This document shows positions 1 through 11,907 of a stretch of DNA of 64,000 bases, piece after piece; position 1 is the first letter of the stretch; each line of letters begins with the position of its first letter. The position numbers and the translations under genes are program-made. Under the pieces are notes generated by a model. That model was not told the origin of the DNA. It ran no database searches and saw nothing but the letters and a program-made list of their open reading frames with translations. The DNA is taken from NCBI GenBank assembly GCA_029962745.1, contig CM057162.1, positions 11,192,123 to 11,256,122 on the forward strand. The letters run 5' to 3'. The DNA comes from Echinometra lucunter (lineage: Eukaryota; Echinodermata; Echinoidea; Camarodonta; Echinometridae).

Positions 1-297
1 CCAAATTTGACGTGAATCGGTTCACAGTGGCCCAAGCTATGGCCACATGTATGCCTAATTATCCCCACTGAAATCAGTGTAAATTGGCCTGGTTCATAAC
101 TGTTTAGAACCAGGCCAATTTACACTGATTTCAATGGGGCTAGGTAGGTATTCATGTGGCCTCATATCGGGTCCCCACGAGCCGATTCCCACAAAATTGG
201 GGCTGTGGATGTTTTTCATCATGCTCCATCGAGACGTGGTATCCGAAATTCCAAAAAAGTTGTTTGTGACGTTATCGCTTCGGTGCTCTATTCTTAT
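1..297. mobile_element. Foldback MITE, left end cut by window edge
   Basis: This is a long imperfect palindrome. The core arms 70-95 and 107-132 are a perfect 26-bp inverted repeat around an 11-base loop. Weaker complementarity continues outward on both sides (ATGGCCACATG near 39 against CATGTGGCC near 154). The complete copy at 55832-56233 shows outer ends resembling TAGAGCACCGA and its complement TCGGTGCTCTA. No coding capacity is seen. It is probably a non-autonomous DNA transposon; the superfamily cannot be assigned. Confidence 0.7.
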
Positions 298-1784
298 CAC
301 ACTTCTACCATGAAAAAGAGTATATTTTTCCTCGCTCGCTGCGCTCGCTCGTTAAACAGTTGTTTAATGTTGTTGTTTTTTTTAAGCAAACGGATTGGGC
401 GAGTGAGGTGACCGAAAAAAAAGATGCTTCATATGCTCACAATTTAATCTAGTGAAGGGGTTACTATTTCTACCTTCAAAAAGAGTGTGCATTTCCTCGC
501 TCGCTTTGCTCGCTTGTAATATTTAGAAACAGGTTGGTTTCGGACAGCAAACAATAAACCAGGGCCGGACGTGCCAAAACAGAGTCATTGGCAGCGAGGC
601 GACCAGATATATATTTGAGATATCCGATAGTGTATTTTGATAACAGAATAACTGGTCTTTCAATGCAAATAAAGTTATAATTTTTGCGCATGCAATCTTT
701 AGTCATAACAGTCTTGAAGGCCGAGACTGCTCAGGAATCTAAACTAAATGTTTATAGACACTTTCATTTTCAGTGCACTGTATTCAGCCCGTTGTAAAAG
801 CCACATTTTATCATGCATGTGTTTAAATTTGCAGGTTCCTGACTTTATATGTTGTCATTGGGGGAGGAAATCAATGATTAACAAAGTGAAATAAGTCCTA
901 TATTCATTGATGATTTGTTGTTGTTGTTCATTCTGTTGTGAGCTACTTCATGAAACTTTGAACATACATGTACAGGAGGACACTAAATAAAAGGAGCTTA
1001 TGCCAAAGTAAGTATCCGATACGGCACGGAGCAAGGACAAGGCCCAAAACTTTCTCATTTGCATAAATTGCTGTTCTTTTTTTTTGCTCACTGAAGCACA
1101 AGTTGTCGGGATTTCCGTGAAACTAAAATGAGACGAATCAGCATTGTCCTCAGACGGAGACAAAAGCAGCGCCACCATATAACGAAGCCCTGTGGATCAG
1201 CAGTCACGAGAAAGGCATAAAGTAGTCTCAGGGAAAAGGGAGAAAGAAGAAAAAGAAAAAAGGGAACAGAAAAATCACGTGGTTTATAAACTTACCATAT
1301 AGTGCAGAGGTTAAAGCAGCAGTGAACTGACCCTTATTGTGATGTATTTACAACAGCGCCAACTTACGGCAACTCAAAACCAGAAACTCTTAGAAACATA
1401 ATATCCTTTGTGGCTTCTCGTGAATTTCCTTCGTATGAATGCAAATACATTTTAATGGATGTTACTAAAAAAAAATAAAGGTCTCATTAATCAGAATAGA
1501 GCATGTTGGTAGCAAAAGGGGAACAAAATCAGTAGTTTAGGACTGAGAGGGCGCTATTTCAAAATCACATACAAGGGTGCCAGTCCGCTCTTGCTTTAAG
1601 ACCAACGTGGGGGTAAATTTTTGAAGCTCATAAACAATCACTTCCCCAAGGGACACAAACTGAAACCCAATATTTAATTTTAAAACACGGTAAAGGTGAG
1701 CTGCATGAAAAAGCATGGATGTAGTCATAAAAACCCACAACCAGAAAGTCATCAGACAATTACACGGATTCTAAACCTAAATGG
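298..1784. other. Non-coding 5' region of MS4A-like copy 1
   Basis: No supportable gene. The stretch matches 56703-58185. It holds CGCTCGC-rich clusters near 331-352 and 494-512, a poly-T run, and otherwise ordinary AT-rich sequence. By analogy with copy 2 this is probably part of the first intron of the MS4A-like gene, because the start-codon exon of copy 2 lies about 13 kb upstream of its next exon. Confidence 0.5.
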
Positions 1785-2195
1785 AACTGCAAGAAAAAAA
1801 ATGTCCGTTGTGAGGAAAATGCATGGAAACGGCGCTGGTCTACAAGGCTACCATCCATCATGGTAATGAGGAAAATGTTGCTAGGGAATGGAGGGGGGTA
1901 CCTTTAAAGATAATTATGTATAAAATCATGTCAAATCGATTAAACATGAAAATTCAACAACGACACCCAACTTTCAATTATATTTAGAACTTGAAGAACA
2001 CACATACCTAATTCACACCAACTTGGGACATCGAAAAAAAAGTCAAACTTAAACCAAAGAAAAAGCGGCTTGTGCAACCTTTGCTTGGAGGAAAAGGTCA
2101 CCATCATTCGCTTAACAAAAGATCTGAGCTAATATCAAAGTGCAGACACCGGAACAGGCTAGCCATAAAACCAATCAATTCCTAAGTTTCAGTTG
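1785..2195 (+). pseudogene. Penelope-like element GIY-YIG domain remnant (copy 1)
   Basis: Translated pieces give CPL, a stop, then GKCMETALVYKATI, and farther on a CNLCLEEK-type motif and NKR-ELISKCRHRNR. This is the cysteine-rich start and conserved C-terminal end of the GIY-YIG endonuclease region of Penelope-like retroelements. The frame is broken by stops and shifts, so it is a fossil. The same remnant sits at the equivalent place in the second gene copy (58190-58605), so it predates the duplication. A related but separate element lies at 23495-24488 on the minus strand. Confidence 0.7.
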
Positions 2196-2378
2196 TTACA
2201 TTTGTTAAAGTTCATATAGGACTATTCATTCGGACTGATGCCCCTTTAATGTCGGTGATTTAGTGATTTGGAGGTCGGCTTACGCAGTAGGGCTGGATGT
2301 ATGGACAGATACAAAGTGCATGGACGTCATTCACGAACATTGTTAACCCTATCTTTTTTTTCATGTGGTTACATTCAG

Positions 2379-2883
2379 AAAGGCAGATAAAAAAGGTGGA
2401 TCGGTGTCACCCTATATACCTAACCAAGATCCGATGGGAGATGTCGCCATCCCGTCCGCACCTGAAAATCAAGCATTTACGGCTGAGGACCGAACCCGTC
2501 AATACGAAGCGATGGGCATGGCCGACGCCCCATCCCCACCCGACTACCAGTCATCAATGGCCGACTGCCACACACGGACCAGCCAACCATCAGGCGCGAC
2601 AAGCTCCAATTCTCCACTGAACATCCAGTTATTAAGGGCTGGCGATCAACAGCAGTCCAGCCGAACGTTGGGCATGGCTAGCACCCAGTTTCCAGCAAAC
2701 AACCAGTCATATACGCAGTTCAGCCAACCGCAGTCCAGCCAACCGAGATCGAAAGGCATCATCATCATATCCATTCTTCATTTTCTGGGGGGCTTTTTGA
2801 CATGTGGCCTAGGCATCGGACTTTGTTTTCTGAGGGATGATAGCTTCTTTCTAGCTACGGGATTCATTGGGGACACCTTACTG
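2379..2883 (+). CDS. MS4A-like copy 1, exon encoding N-terminus and TM1
   Basis: The acceptor is a T-rich tract ending ACATTCAG at 2378, and the donor is CTG|GTAAAA at 2884. The exon starts in phase 2, with one base completing a codon, and ends in phase 0. It encodes 168 full residues: a hydrophilic segment rich in Gln, Ser and Pro, with a short QSSQP motif, then TM1 at about residues 126-151 and the first part of TM2 (FIGDTLL). An open frame continues upstream only from a GTG at 2365 inside the polypyrimidine/acceptor region. No ATG is suitably placed, so this is not the first exon. The copy 2 equivalent is 58806-59322. Confidence 0.75.
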
Positions 2884-5800
2884 GTAAAAAAAAAAAAAGC
2901 TTTCTCTTTAGCAAGCCCTTCCCGCATGTCGAGCATTAGATGTAGACTGGAAAGTGCTGTAATACCTTGGACATGTGCTCCTGCGACAATTACCAAGCTT
3001 ATATCTTCCAAGATATAGAGTCTTTGTTTGGTTGAAAATGTGCAATATTGAATTTTAGGTTGGATTAATAGTTCAGGCAATGATTTTGAATATGCTTGAG
3101 GAATTCTATAGGGTGCGATATTCAACTGTGCAGCAATAATAGTGGCAGGAGAATGTCTCGTATAATGTCATCACAGAGGAAATCGGACTATTACAGTGAT
3201 TGATCACTACTTGCTGGCAGCTCCGCTGTAAAAGAATATGCCTACGTAATAATTAAAAAAATACAGCTAGCGCGCGCAGCAGGCAAACTACGCGTACACA
3301 CACCTGACTACGCAGCTACGCAGCTTAGTACGCAGTGAGTGAAGTCACCTCGGTGAATATAACGACGTTATATTGACCGAGGTGACGTCAAAACTAAAAT
3401 ATAACACTTGCGATCCTTGCAGCTCTAGTCACGTGATGGTATTTTGACCAATCACTGATACGAATCCATATAGCCTATGTAATATAACATTTCATTTCCC
3501 CGAAGGAGTTATATTTTACCCAAGGGATTATATCTTCCCCGAAGCGCGCTGCGCTAAGGGAAAGTATTGGCCCGAGGGAAAAATATAGCTTCGGAGGGGA
3601 GAGTGATGAAATATTATTTATTAAAGAGATAGACCAGGCAATATCTGTTATGTTATTATAGTATATATAGATTCGCCATCAGACATTTCAGAGTATTGCA
3701 CTTACTGCATTAACAGGCTGTTTGCTGCAGCTCCGCTTTAAAATAACATGCCTAAATAATAATAAAGGAAAATACAGCTAGCGCGCGCAGCATGCAAACA
3801 ACGCGTACACACACCTAACTACGCAGCTTATACGCAGTCACGTCACCTCGGTCAATATAACGGCGTTATATTGACCGAGGTGACGTCAAAAACAAAATAT
3901 AACAATTGCGATCCTTGCAGCTCTAGTCACGTGATGAGATTTTGACAAATCACTGATTCGACTCTATATAGCCTATGTAATATCACAAAATATTTCACGC
4001 TTGAGTGAACAGACAAAACTTTTGTGAAGGGTGCCAAATTTGAGCTCGACAAGAATTAGTATTCGTTCTGGGGAGCGTTTCACGAAGAGTCTTGTCAGTG
4101 ATTTTCACTGACAACTGTTATAAGCTACTGAAAATACTCGTGTCTGATTGGTTGAGAGCAAATTAGTCAGTGAAAATCACCTACAAGAATCTTGATATGA
4201 AACGCTCCCTTGGTTGCCTTATACATGTGCGCCCATTGTTTGCGTCTGCGTGTCCCTTCAGGGCCATGAAGTAGAGACAAATGAAGAAAAAAAATCAGAT
4301 CTTTTTTAATATTCACGTCTTTGACGTAAAAGACAAAAAGTGTCGCATGGGTATATATCATTTCTTTTTATTTTTTACGTCTTGTTGCATATATATATAT
4401 ATATATATACGTCAGTCCTTTGCGTTTGCGTGTCCCTTATAAGCCACCATAGAAACCATTAATCTGTAGGATCCTATAGAAAGAAAAAACTGCTTTTCTA
4501 CGAGAAAGAATTTGGTTTACAAAAAAGAAGGTTGCCCACCGCAGCTATGGCGTCGCCGATAGAGGGCCAAATACATAAATCGGAGGTGGAATTGGTCTGT
4601 ACTGCAGGGAGGGTGGGCAGAATGGCTCAGCGTGGTCTGACTGACTGGGGAAGGGTGGGCCCGGGGTGATGGGTCGTGTACATTCTTGGATACGCCTTTT
4701 ATCGCCACCCCCATAGATACGACAGAGCCCTGGGGCTGTCCCCCATCCAATATTATCATTTTGCTTGCTAATAACGACCCTTATTCCGTATTATGAATAG
4801 CGACCTGCATTTAGTATTATGACTAGCGACCCTCTTCTCATATTATGAATAACGACCCTTTTCTCGTTTAATGAATAGCGATCCTCTTCTCGATTTACGA
4901 ATATTTTACCAATTTTCTCCTCCTCTTTTGCTCCACTCTTTCTTTCTTGTTTTCTCTCTCCTTCTCATAAAATGTGTTCATACCATTTTCTTGCCATGAA
5001 GTTCGTCGCCGCCGGTATCACTGGCCTGTGCAATGGTGCGAAGAAATCGTCATTACTAGTTTTGGTGAGATCATCTTTTTCAAGTAATCTTTCATTCAGT
5101 TATAATATATATATTTCCATTTTAATGAAAAGAAAAATGAAGCGGATTGATAGTATGCGGCATTAAAGGACCTGTGTAGCGTGTTCGCATAATAGCCCTA
5201 TTTTTAAAGTAATCCGAATCCATTCAAATGACCTAGCCCCACCACCCACATAATATGCTACCATTACAGTGACGTATACACTGTTAAAGTAAGTCAAAAT
5301 AGTGATTTCTTTTGGATGCACCACATGGTACTAAAATTACCCGCGAGCATGGCGAGAGAGATCTTGAATCTCCGAGGGATCGCGATTTTTTTTTTCAATT
5401 TGATATCAACTTCAAACTGGAGTAACTACACTTGTTGAAAGTTACACACTCACACACCCACCCACATATACGCACCTGGGATCATGGCCCCCGTGTGCCC
5501 CCTTTCGACGCCTACGCAAATGAATCTATTTTCCTATTTTTCGCGGGCATCGTGATTTAAATTTTAAAACATTACATAAAGTTATTTGTAAGAAGTATGC
5601 ATTTTGCTGGTCCATTGCGCGTTCAAGAGTATTATTTTGCATTCAGTTTTTCTTATAGTATGTAGCCTGCATCTTTTTATGAAATCTTAACTGCTTTATG
5701 TATCTTCAAAATTAATTCTTCAGGTAATTAACATGGTCATGAACATCATCTGTGTTCCCTTTACTGCTATCTCTGGGATTCGACAAGCCTCCTGGCAATA

Positions 5801-7364
5801 TTCACTCTTTATCCAACCACGAGACAGTTATCGTGATTATTACTATGATCATCATGATCATGCTGATTACCAGCGAATAGTAAGTCTTTAGTTACCATGA
5901 TATGATTCGGGATGTTTTCTTCAAAATATTTCGTTGATAATAGAATGCCCTGCTAATTGGGTACGATGATAATTTACTCCAAAAAGACACATCCAGTATA
6001 ATCATTAATATTCTTATGAAAAACTTTTCCACTAAAAGTAAGGAACCTTCAATTTTCCAGCCAATTTTTGTATTTCGGGTCACTAATATCAATTGCATTC
6101 AAGTTCATTCACTTTCGTCATCATTTGGAGACAGGCGATATTGTGGGGATCCAAATTAATTCTTCTCCTAAATTATTTCAGTTTATGACACTGATTTTCT
6201 TTGTTGTCCCCATTCGCTATATTTCTGTGGAAAAAAATTGGTAGCATGTATATGAGTCCTTTACGTACATACGATTTCAATTTTCGTTCTTTGAATTTTG
6301 ACGAACAAATAGTAGACTCGTTTGAAATAGAAAAAAATGAAAGGAAATGGAATCCGAGTGCTGTCCCCTAATGTGGATACTCCTTATCTAAATTTAGGTA
6401 ACTTATATTTTGAAGAATATTTTCCGCGTATAGCAAATTCGAACGAGAGAATAACCACGCGTTAAATCGTATGATCCTTGTTCAAAGTGCAGTAATTTAT
6501 ATGAAAAGCTTGGAAAAGCTTGGTGTGTGAATAACAAATTTGAAAGAAGGAAAATAAATTCGAATGAAAACTTATTGTAAACCGCATAAATTCGAATGCT
6601 CTTAAATATTAAAGGGAACCATCCAGATGTGGTTACATTACTAACATGTCTTTGAGTGGAACAATGGTAGCCTATGACATCAGATTGAGACACAAGATGC
6701 AAACTGATTCCTTTCATAAGAATAGTAATTATGATCGGCGTTGGTTAAGTTGCTTAAATGATAGCGAGCGAAGGGAGCGAGCGCTTCCCGATTTCCCATT
6801 TCCCTTTCCTGTTTTTGTGGTTTTTTGTCAGCCGACTGGGGGCACGTGCCCCCACGCCACAAACGGAGCCACTGCTCACTCAAAAGTATAGTTTTGTCGA
6901 TACTTATATAATGGAATAGATCAAGACAAAACGGTAATAGATACAATTTAACCAATGCATACAACAAACATATTAAGATCTTTTCTTTTTCCTGACTATG
7001 TATCTTTTACTGTATATTCGTATAATTCCCAGGTGAAATTTTTATTGGTCACAACCCTGCTTATTATAGTGTACATCTCTGAGCTCTTCTTTGCCATTGT
7101 CGGATCTTCCCTTCTTTACTTCAGGCTTCATAACGTCCCGCAGAGAGCCTCCATGACGCAGATGGTGGTAAGAAAAAAACATAGACTGTGGGCTGAGGCC
7201 TGCTTTCTTCTGGGGCATGACGAAAACCCATCGTTTAAAACTGAAACCCCGATTTGATTTTTGAACTGGACATGAGATTGCAGTAAGCCTAAATAAACAA
7301 AAGCGCTGAACAGCTTAATCACATTGCCGGAGAAACGATCGACCTTCACAGTTTGAAAAGAGAG

Positions 7365-7395
<31 letters not shown>

Positions 7396-10300
7396 AGAGA
7401 AAGAGAAACACGCTGGGGCTACACATGCCTATAGTACAGTCAAAATATGAAAAAACCCAAAACTAATTGCAACAGAAACGATTCCACTTGCATATAATCT
7501 GGAATAGCCATAAAAACAACATACTAAAAATTAACAAAAATTGAAGTGGTGGATCAATGCCTAATTTGCATAAATTCAAAATGGCCGCCATTTCAGACTT
7601 CAGTAGACATGGTGAGACACAGAGAACCTATTTTAGCCTATATCTCGAGATATGAGACACGTAGAGAGCTAATTTTAGTGTCTTTACCAATGTTTTCAGG
7701 GTCAAGAAACATGATTGTGGCATTATTACCAGCTTACAACTACTCCTTAACTCCTAATTTGCATAAATTTGCATAAAATTAGCCTTTTAAAAAATTCAAA
7801 ATGGCTCCCAAGTTGCATTTTAAAATCAAAATCTCATCTGATACTCATAGAAACTTAATTTCAATGTCCTTATATCCATTGTTTGGGGATGAAAAAGATT
7901 TATTAGCATTACTAGCAAGTTATACATATCCACTGACTCTTAATTTGCATAAATTTGGATACAATTAACCCCCTTCCACATCTAAATGGCGGCCATTTCA
8001 GACCACATTAAACACGCAGAACATACTTTAGCCTATATCTCTACATCCGAGACACGTAGAAAGCTAATTTTGGTGTCTTTACCTATGTTTCTGGGGTCAA
8101 GGAACATGATTATGGCATTATTACCAGCTTACAACTACTCCTTAACTCCTAATTTGCATAAATTTGCATAAAATTAGCCTTTTTGAAATTCAAAATGGCT
8201 GCCAAGTTGCATTTTAGCCTATATCTCTAGATCCGAGACACGTATAGAGCTAGTTTCAGTGCCTTTACCTATGTTTTCGGGGTCAGGGAAGGTGATTATG
8301 ACATTATTACCAGCTTACAACTACTCTTTAACTCATAATTCGCATAAATTTGCATAAAATTAACCCTTTTGAAACTCAAAATGGCTCCCGAATTGCCTTT
8401 TAAAACTTTAACTCAATTGATATGCATGGAAAGTTAATTTCAGTATCCTTACCCAAGGTTAGAGGATGAAAGAGATTTATCATGGGATTGAGAGCAATTT
8501 GTAACTATCCGCTAATTCTCAATTTACATAAATTTGCATACAATTAACCCCTTTGCACTTCTAAATGGCGGCCATATCAGAGTAAACACGCAGAACCTAT
8601 ATTAGCCTTATCTCTAGATACGAGACACATAGAAAGCTAATTCTAGTGTCTTTACCTATGTTCTGGGGGTCAAGGAACACGATTATGGCATTATTACCAG
8701 CTGACAACTACTCTTTAACTCCTAATCTGCATAAATTTGCATAAAATTAGGGTTTTTAAAATTCAAAATAGCTGCCAGGTTGCATTTTAAAACTCTTCCT
8801 CAATTCGTCCCTGTTTTCACGAAGTGACGGATAAGCGCGCAACTTTAAAAAAGTTAGTTTTGAGTAAATCGCTTTCAAAGTTTCAGACCTCAATCTCAAC
8901 CTCTTTAATGTATGAAGGGTAAATAAATTTTATATCCTCTTATAGGGCATATTCTGGACAATTTTCAGTATCAATCATTTGCTTATTCCTTTTATATTTT
9001 AAAAGAAAACGAGGTGTAAACAATGCCGTCATTTCGTGAAAACAAAAATTCAAGGTTCCACTGTGATTTTGTTTTCACGAAGTGACGGATCTCATCCGCA
9101 TGCGTGTTAAACAAATGGGACTTGATGAGCGCGCATTTGACCTAATTCTGCGCGATCACGTATTCAAAGCGAAGACGCGCTCTTTTATGTGTTTTCACGA
9201 AGTGACGGAACTCAGCCGCACACGTAAAGCATATGGGACGGCTGAAAGCCGTCACTTCGTGAAAACAGAAAATCCTTTTACTAGGTATTTTCTTGTTGAA
9301 GTCATTGCCATAGTTACGTAATTAGACATTATTAAGGTCTGAAACTCTGTGAAGTTCAAGATGTTAGTGAAAGATGTCCAAAAATGCAAAAAAATAAAAA
9401 TTGAAAAAATTACGATTTTCCTCGTATCCGTCACTTCGTGAAAACAGGGACGAATTGATACTCATGGAAAGTTAATGTCAGTGTTCTTATATCTGTGCGT
9501 AGGGGATGAAGAAAATTTATCAGCATTACTAAGCAAGTTACAACTATCTACTGACTCTTAATTTGCATAAATTTGCATAAAAATTAACCCCCTTTCACTT
9601 CTAAATGGCCGCCATTGCAGACCATAGTATACACGCATAACCTATTTTAGCCTATATCTCTAGATCTGAGACATACAGAGAGCTAAATTTAGTGTCTTTA
9701 CCTATGTCTGGGGGGGTTAAGGAACATGATTCTGGCAATATCACCACCAAATGAATACTCCGTATCTCCTAATTTGCATAAGTATGCATAAGTATGCATA
9801 ATATTAACCCCTTTTTTCAATTCGAAATGGCTGCCATGCCGCATGCTTAAAACTTTGTCTCATCTGATACTCATAGAAAGTCAATATCAGTGTCCCTGTC
9901 CATGGTTAGAAGGGGATGAGGGAGATTTATTATAGTAGTACTAGCAAGTTATAATTATCCACTGACTCTTAATTTGCATAAATTTGCCTATTATTAATCC
10001 TTAACAATTCCAAATTGCTGCTATAAAGACAATATTTTAGCCTATATCTTCAGATATCAGACAAAATAATAGAAAACACATTTTGGCGTTCTTACCTATG
10101 TTTTGGCGGACAAGCAAGATGTTTATAACATTATCAGCAGCTTAGAACTATTCCTTGACTAATAATATGCATGAATTTACTTAAGATTAGCCTTTTTTAA
10201 AATCCAAAATGTCTGCCATGTTGCATGTTTAAACCTGTATCTTAACTGATTCTCATGGAAAATTGTTGTTAGTGTCCTTATCCATGGTTAGAAGATGAAG

Positions 10301-11876
10301 AAGATTTATCATTGCAATAGGTTATAACTCTTCACTGACTCTCAATTTGCATAAATTTTCATATTATTAATTCCTTTTCACTTTTAAACGGCCGCCATAT
10401 CAGACCACAGTACATAATGTCATGCAGAACTTATAATTTAGCCAATACCTCTAGATCTGAGACACAAAGATAGCTAAATGTAGTGTCTTTACCCATGTTT
10501 CGGGGCCAAGGATCATGATTGTGGCATACTTACAGGCTTACAGCTGCTCCTGAGCTCTTTATTTGCATAAATTTGCATAGAATTAGCCTTTTTCATACTA
10601 AATTAGCTGCCATTTTGCATGTTCTAAACCTTTATCTCATATGATACTCATGTAATGTTAATTTCATTGTCATTTTCCATGGTTAGGGGATGAGCGGAAA
10701 TTGTTATAGTATTATTACTAGCAAGTTATAACTATCCACTGACTCTTAATTTGCATAAATATGCATATAATTAACCCTGTTTTCACTTTCAAATGGCCGC
10801 CATATTAGACCACATTAGACACGCAGAACTTATTTTAACCAATATCTATAGATCTGAGACACTTAGGAAGCTAATTATTGTGTCTTTACCTATGTCTTCG
10901 AGGTCAAGGAACATAGTTATGGCATTATTACCAGCTTACAACTACTCCTTTACTACTAATTTGCATACATTTGCATAAAATCAGCCTTTTAAAATTAAAA
11001 AATGGCTGCCAAGTTGAATTTTGAAACTCTACCTCAATTGATACTCATGGAAAGTTAATTTCAGTGTCCAAGGTTAGGGGATGAAAGAAATTTATCACAG
11101 CATTACTAGCAACTATCTGCTGACTCTTAATTTGCATAAATTTGCATAAGATTTGCCTTTTTCTCATTCAAAATGGCTGCCAAGTTGCATTTTAAAACTC
11201 TACCTCAATTGATACTCATAGAATATTAATTTCACTGTGCTTATCCAAGGGTAGGGGATGAAAGAGGTTTATCATAGCATTACTAGCAACTAACCACTGA
11301 CTTTTAATTTGCATAAATTTACATAAAATCAGTGGCATATCTAGGGGTGCAAGTTGGGCAAGTGCCCCGGGTGGCACTTTGAGGGGGCGCAAAAAATGCG
11401 AGAGAAAGAAAAGGATTATGCGCCACCATGTTGACTACAGTAGACAAGCAAAACCCATATAGCATACATCTATAGATTTCAGTGTATCTACGTATGTTTA
11501 GGGACCCAAGGAACATGCTTATATCATTATTAACAGCTTACAACTATTCCTTAACTCCTAATTTGCATACATTTGTATAAAATTCACCCTTAAGCCAATT
11601 CAAAATGGCCGCCATGTTCTGTTCCCTTGCATTAACACAGCAGGGGTGTTGATTTGTGTTCGTGGTTGGGGATGATGGAATATTCTCTGACTGCCAGTTA
11701 TGGAATATTCTTGGTGAGGAAGCGAAGCGACCAAGCTGGGAAAGGGTCTGGCAAATGGTTGTCATCAAATTCACATATGAGGACTTTGGCAACCTGACTG
11801 CCAATTATGACTTTTCGGCACTTTGTTACTGTCTAAACCATACTCTTTAAACGAACTAGCGAAACGAGCTACCCCC

Positions 11877-11907
<31 letters not shown>

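Larger units (their letters stand above)
2884..5001. other. Intron of MS4A-like copy 1
   Basis: Non-coding between two supported exons. It contains two related repeat units (about 3178-3500 and 3700-4005), a 139-bp MITE at 4071-4209, an (AT)n run at 4388-4408, and short GCGACCCT-type repeats near 4770-4890. A pyrimidine-rich tract at 4911-4970 precedes the acceptor. Confidence 0.65.
1..7180. repeat. Segmental duplication, copy A
   Basis: This stretch aligns colinearly with 55927-63809: position 1 corresponds to 55927, and the shared block runs through the fourth listed MS4A-like exon. By eye, alignable parts differ by a few percent, with larger indels. Copy B carries about 460 extra bases near 56240-56705 and a SINE at 62218-62521 that are absent here. 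The left end of the duplicated block lies outside the window, because the sequence starts inside a shared foldback element. The duplication contains the 5' flank, most exons and most introns of one MS4A-like gene. Confidence 0.9.
7546..11600 (+). repeat. Satellite-like array, forward orientation
   Basis: Repeated units of roughly 390 bp, each made of two related half-units. Landmarks recur in order: ATTTGCATAAATTTGCATAA, AAATGGCGGCCAT or AAATGGCTGCCAA, TAGCCTATATCTCTAGAT, GAGACACGTAGA, AAGGAACATGATTATGGC and TTACCAGCTTACAACTACTCC. Units are diverged. The array is interrupted by the MITE at 8806-9452 and a transposon end at 11330. Short open frames repeated in it reflect the unit, not a protein family I recognise. 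Confidence 0.8.

Noticed and set aside
2365..2378. GTG at 2365 as start of the MS4A-like protein
   Set aside because: It lies in the T-rich tract just before a strong AG acceptor. Animal genes rarely start at GTG, and the homologous copy shows the same acceptor layout.
7546..8171. Open frames with recurring SLPMFxGSRNMIxALLPAYNYSL as a protein family
   Set aside because: They are one frame of a tandem satellite unit, repeat with unit periodicity in both arrays, and end at stops in every unit.
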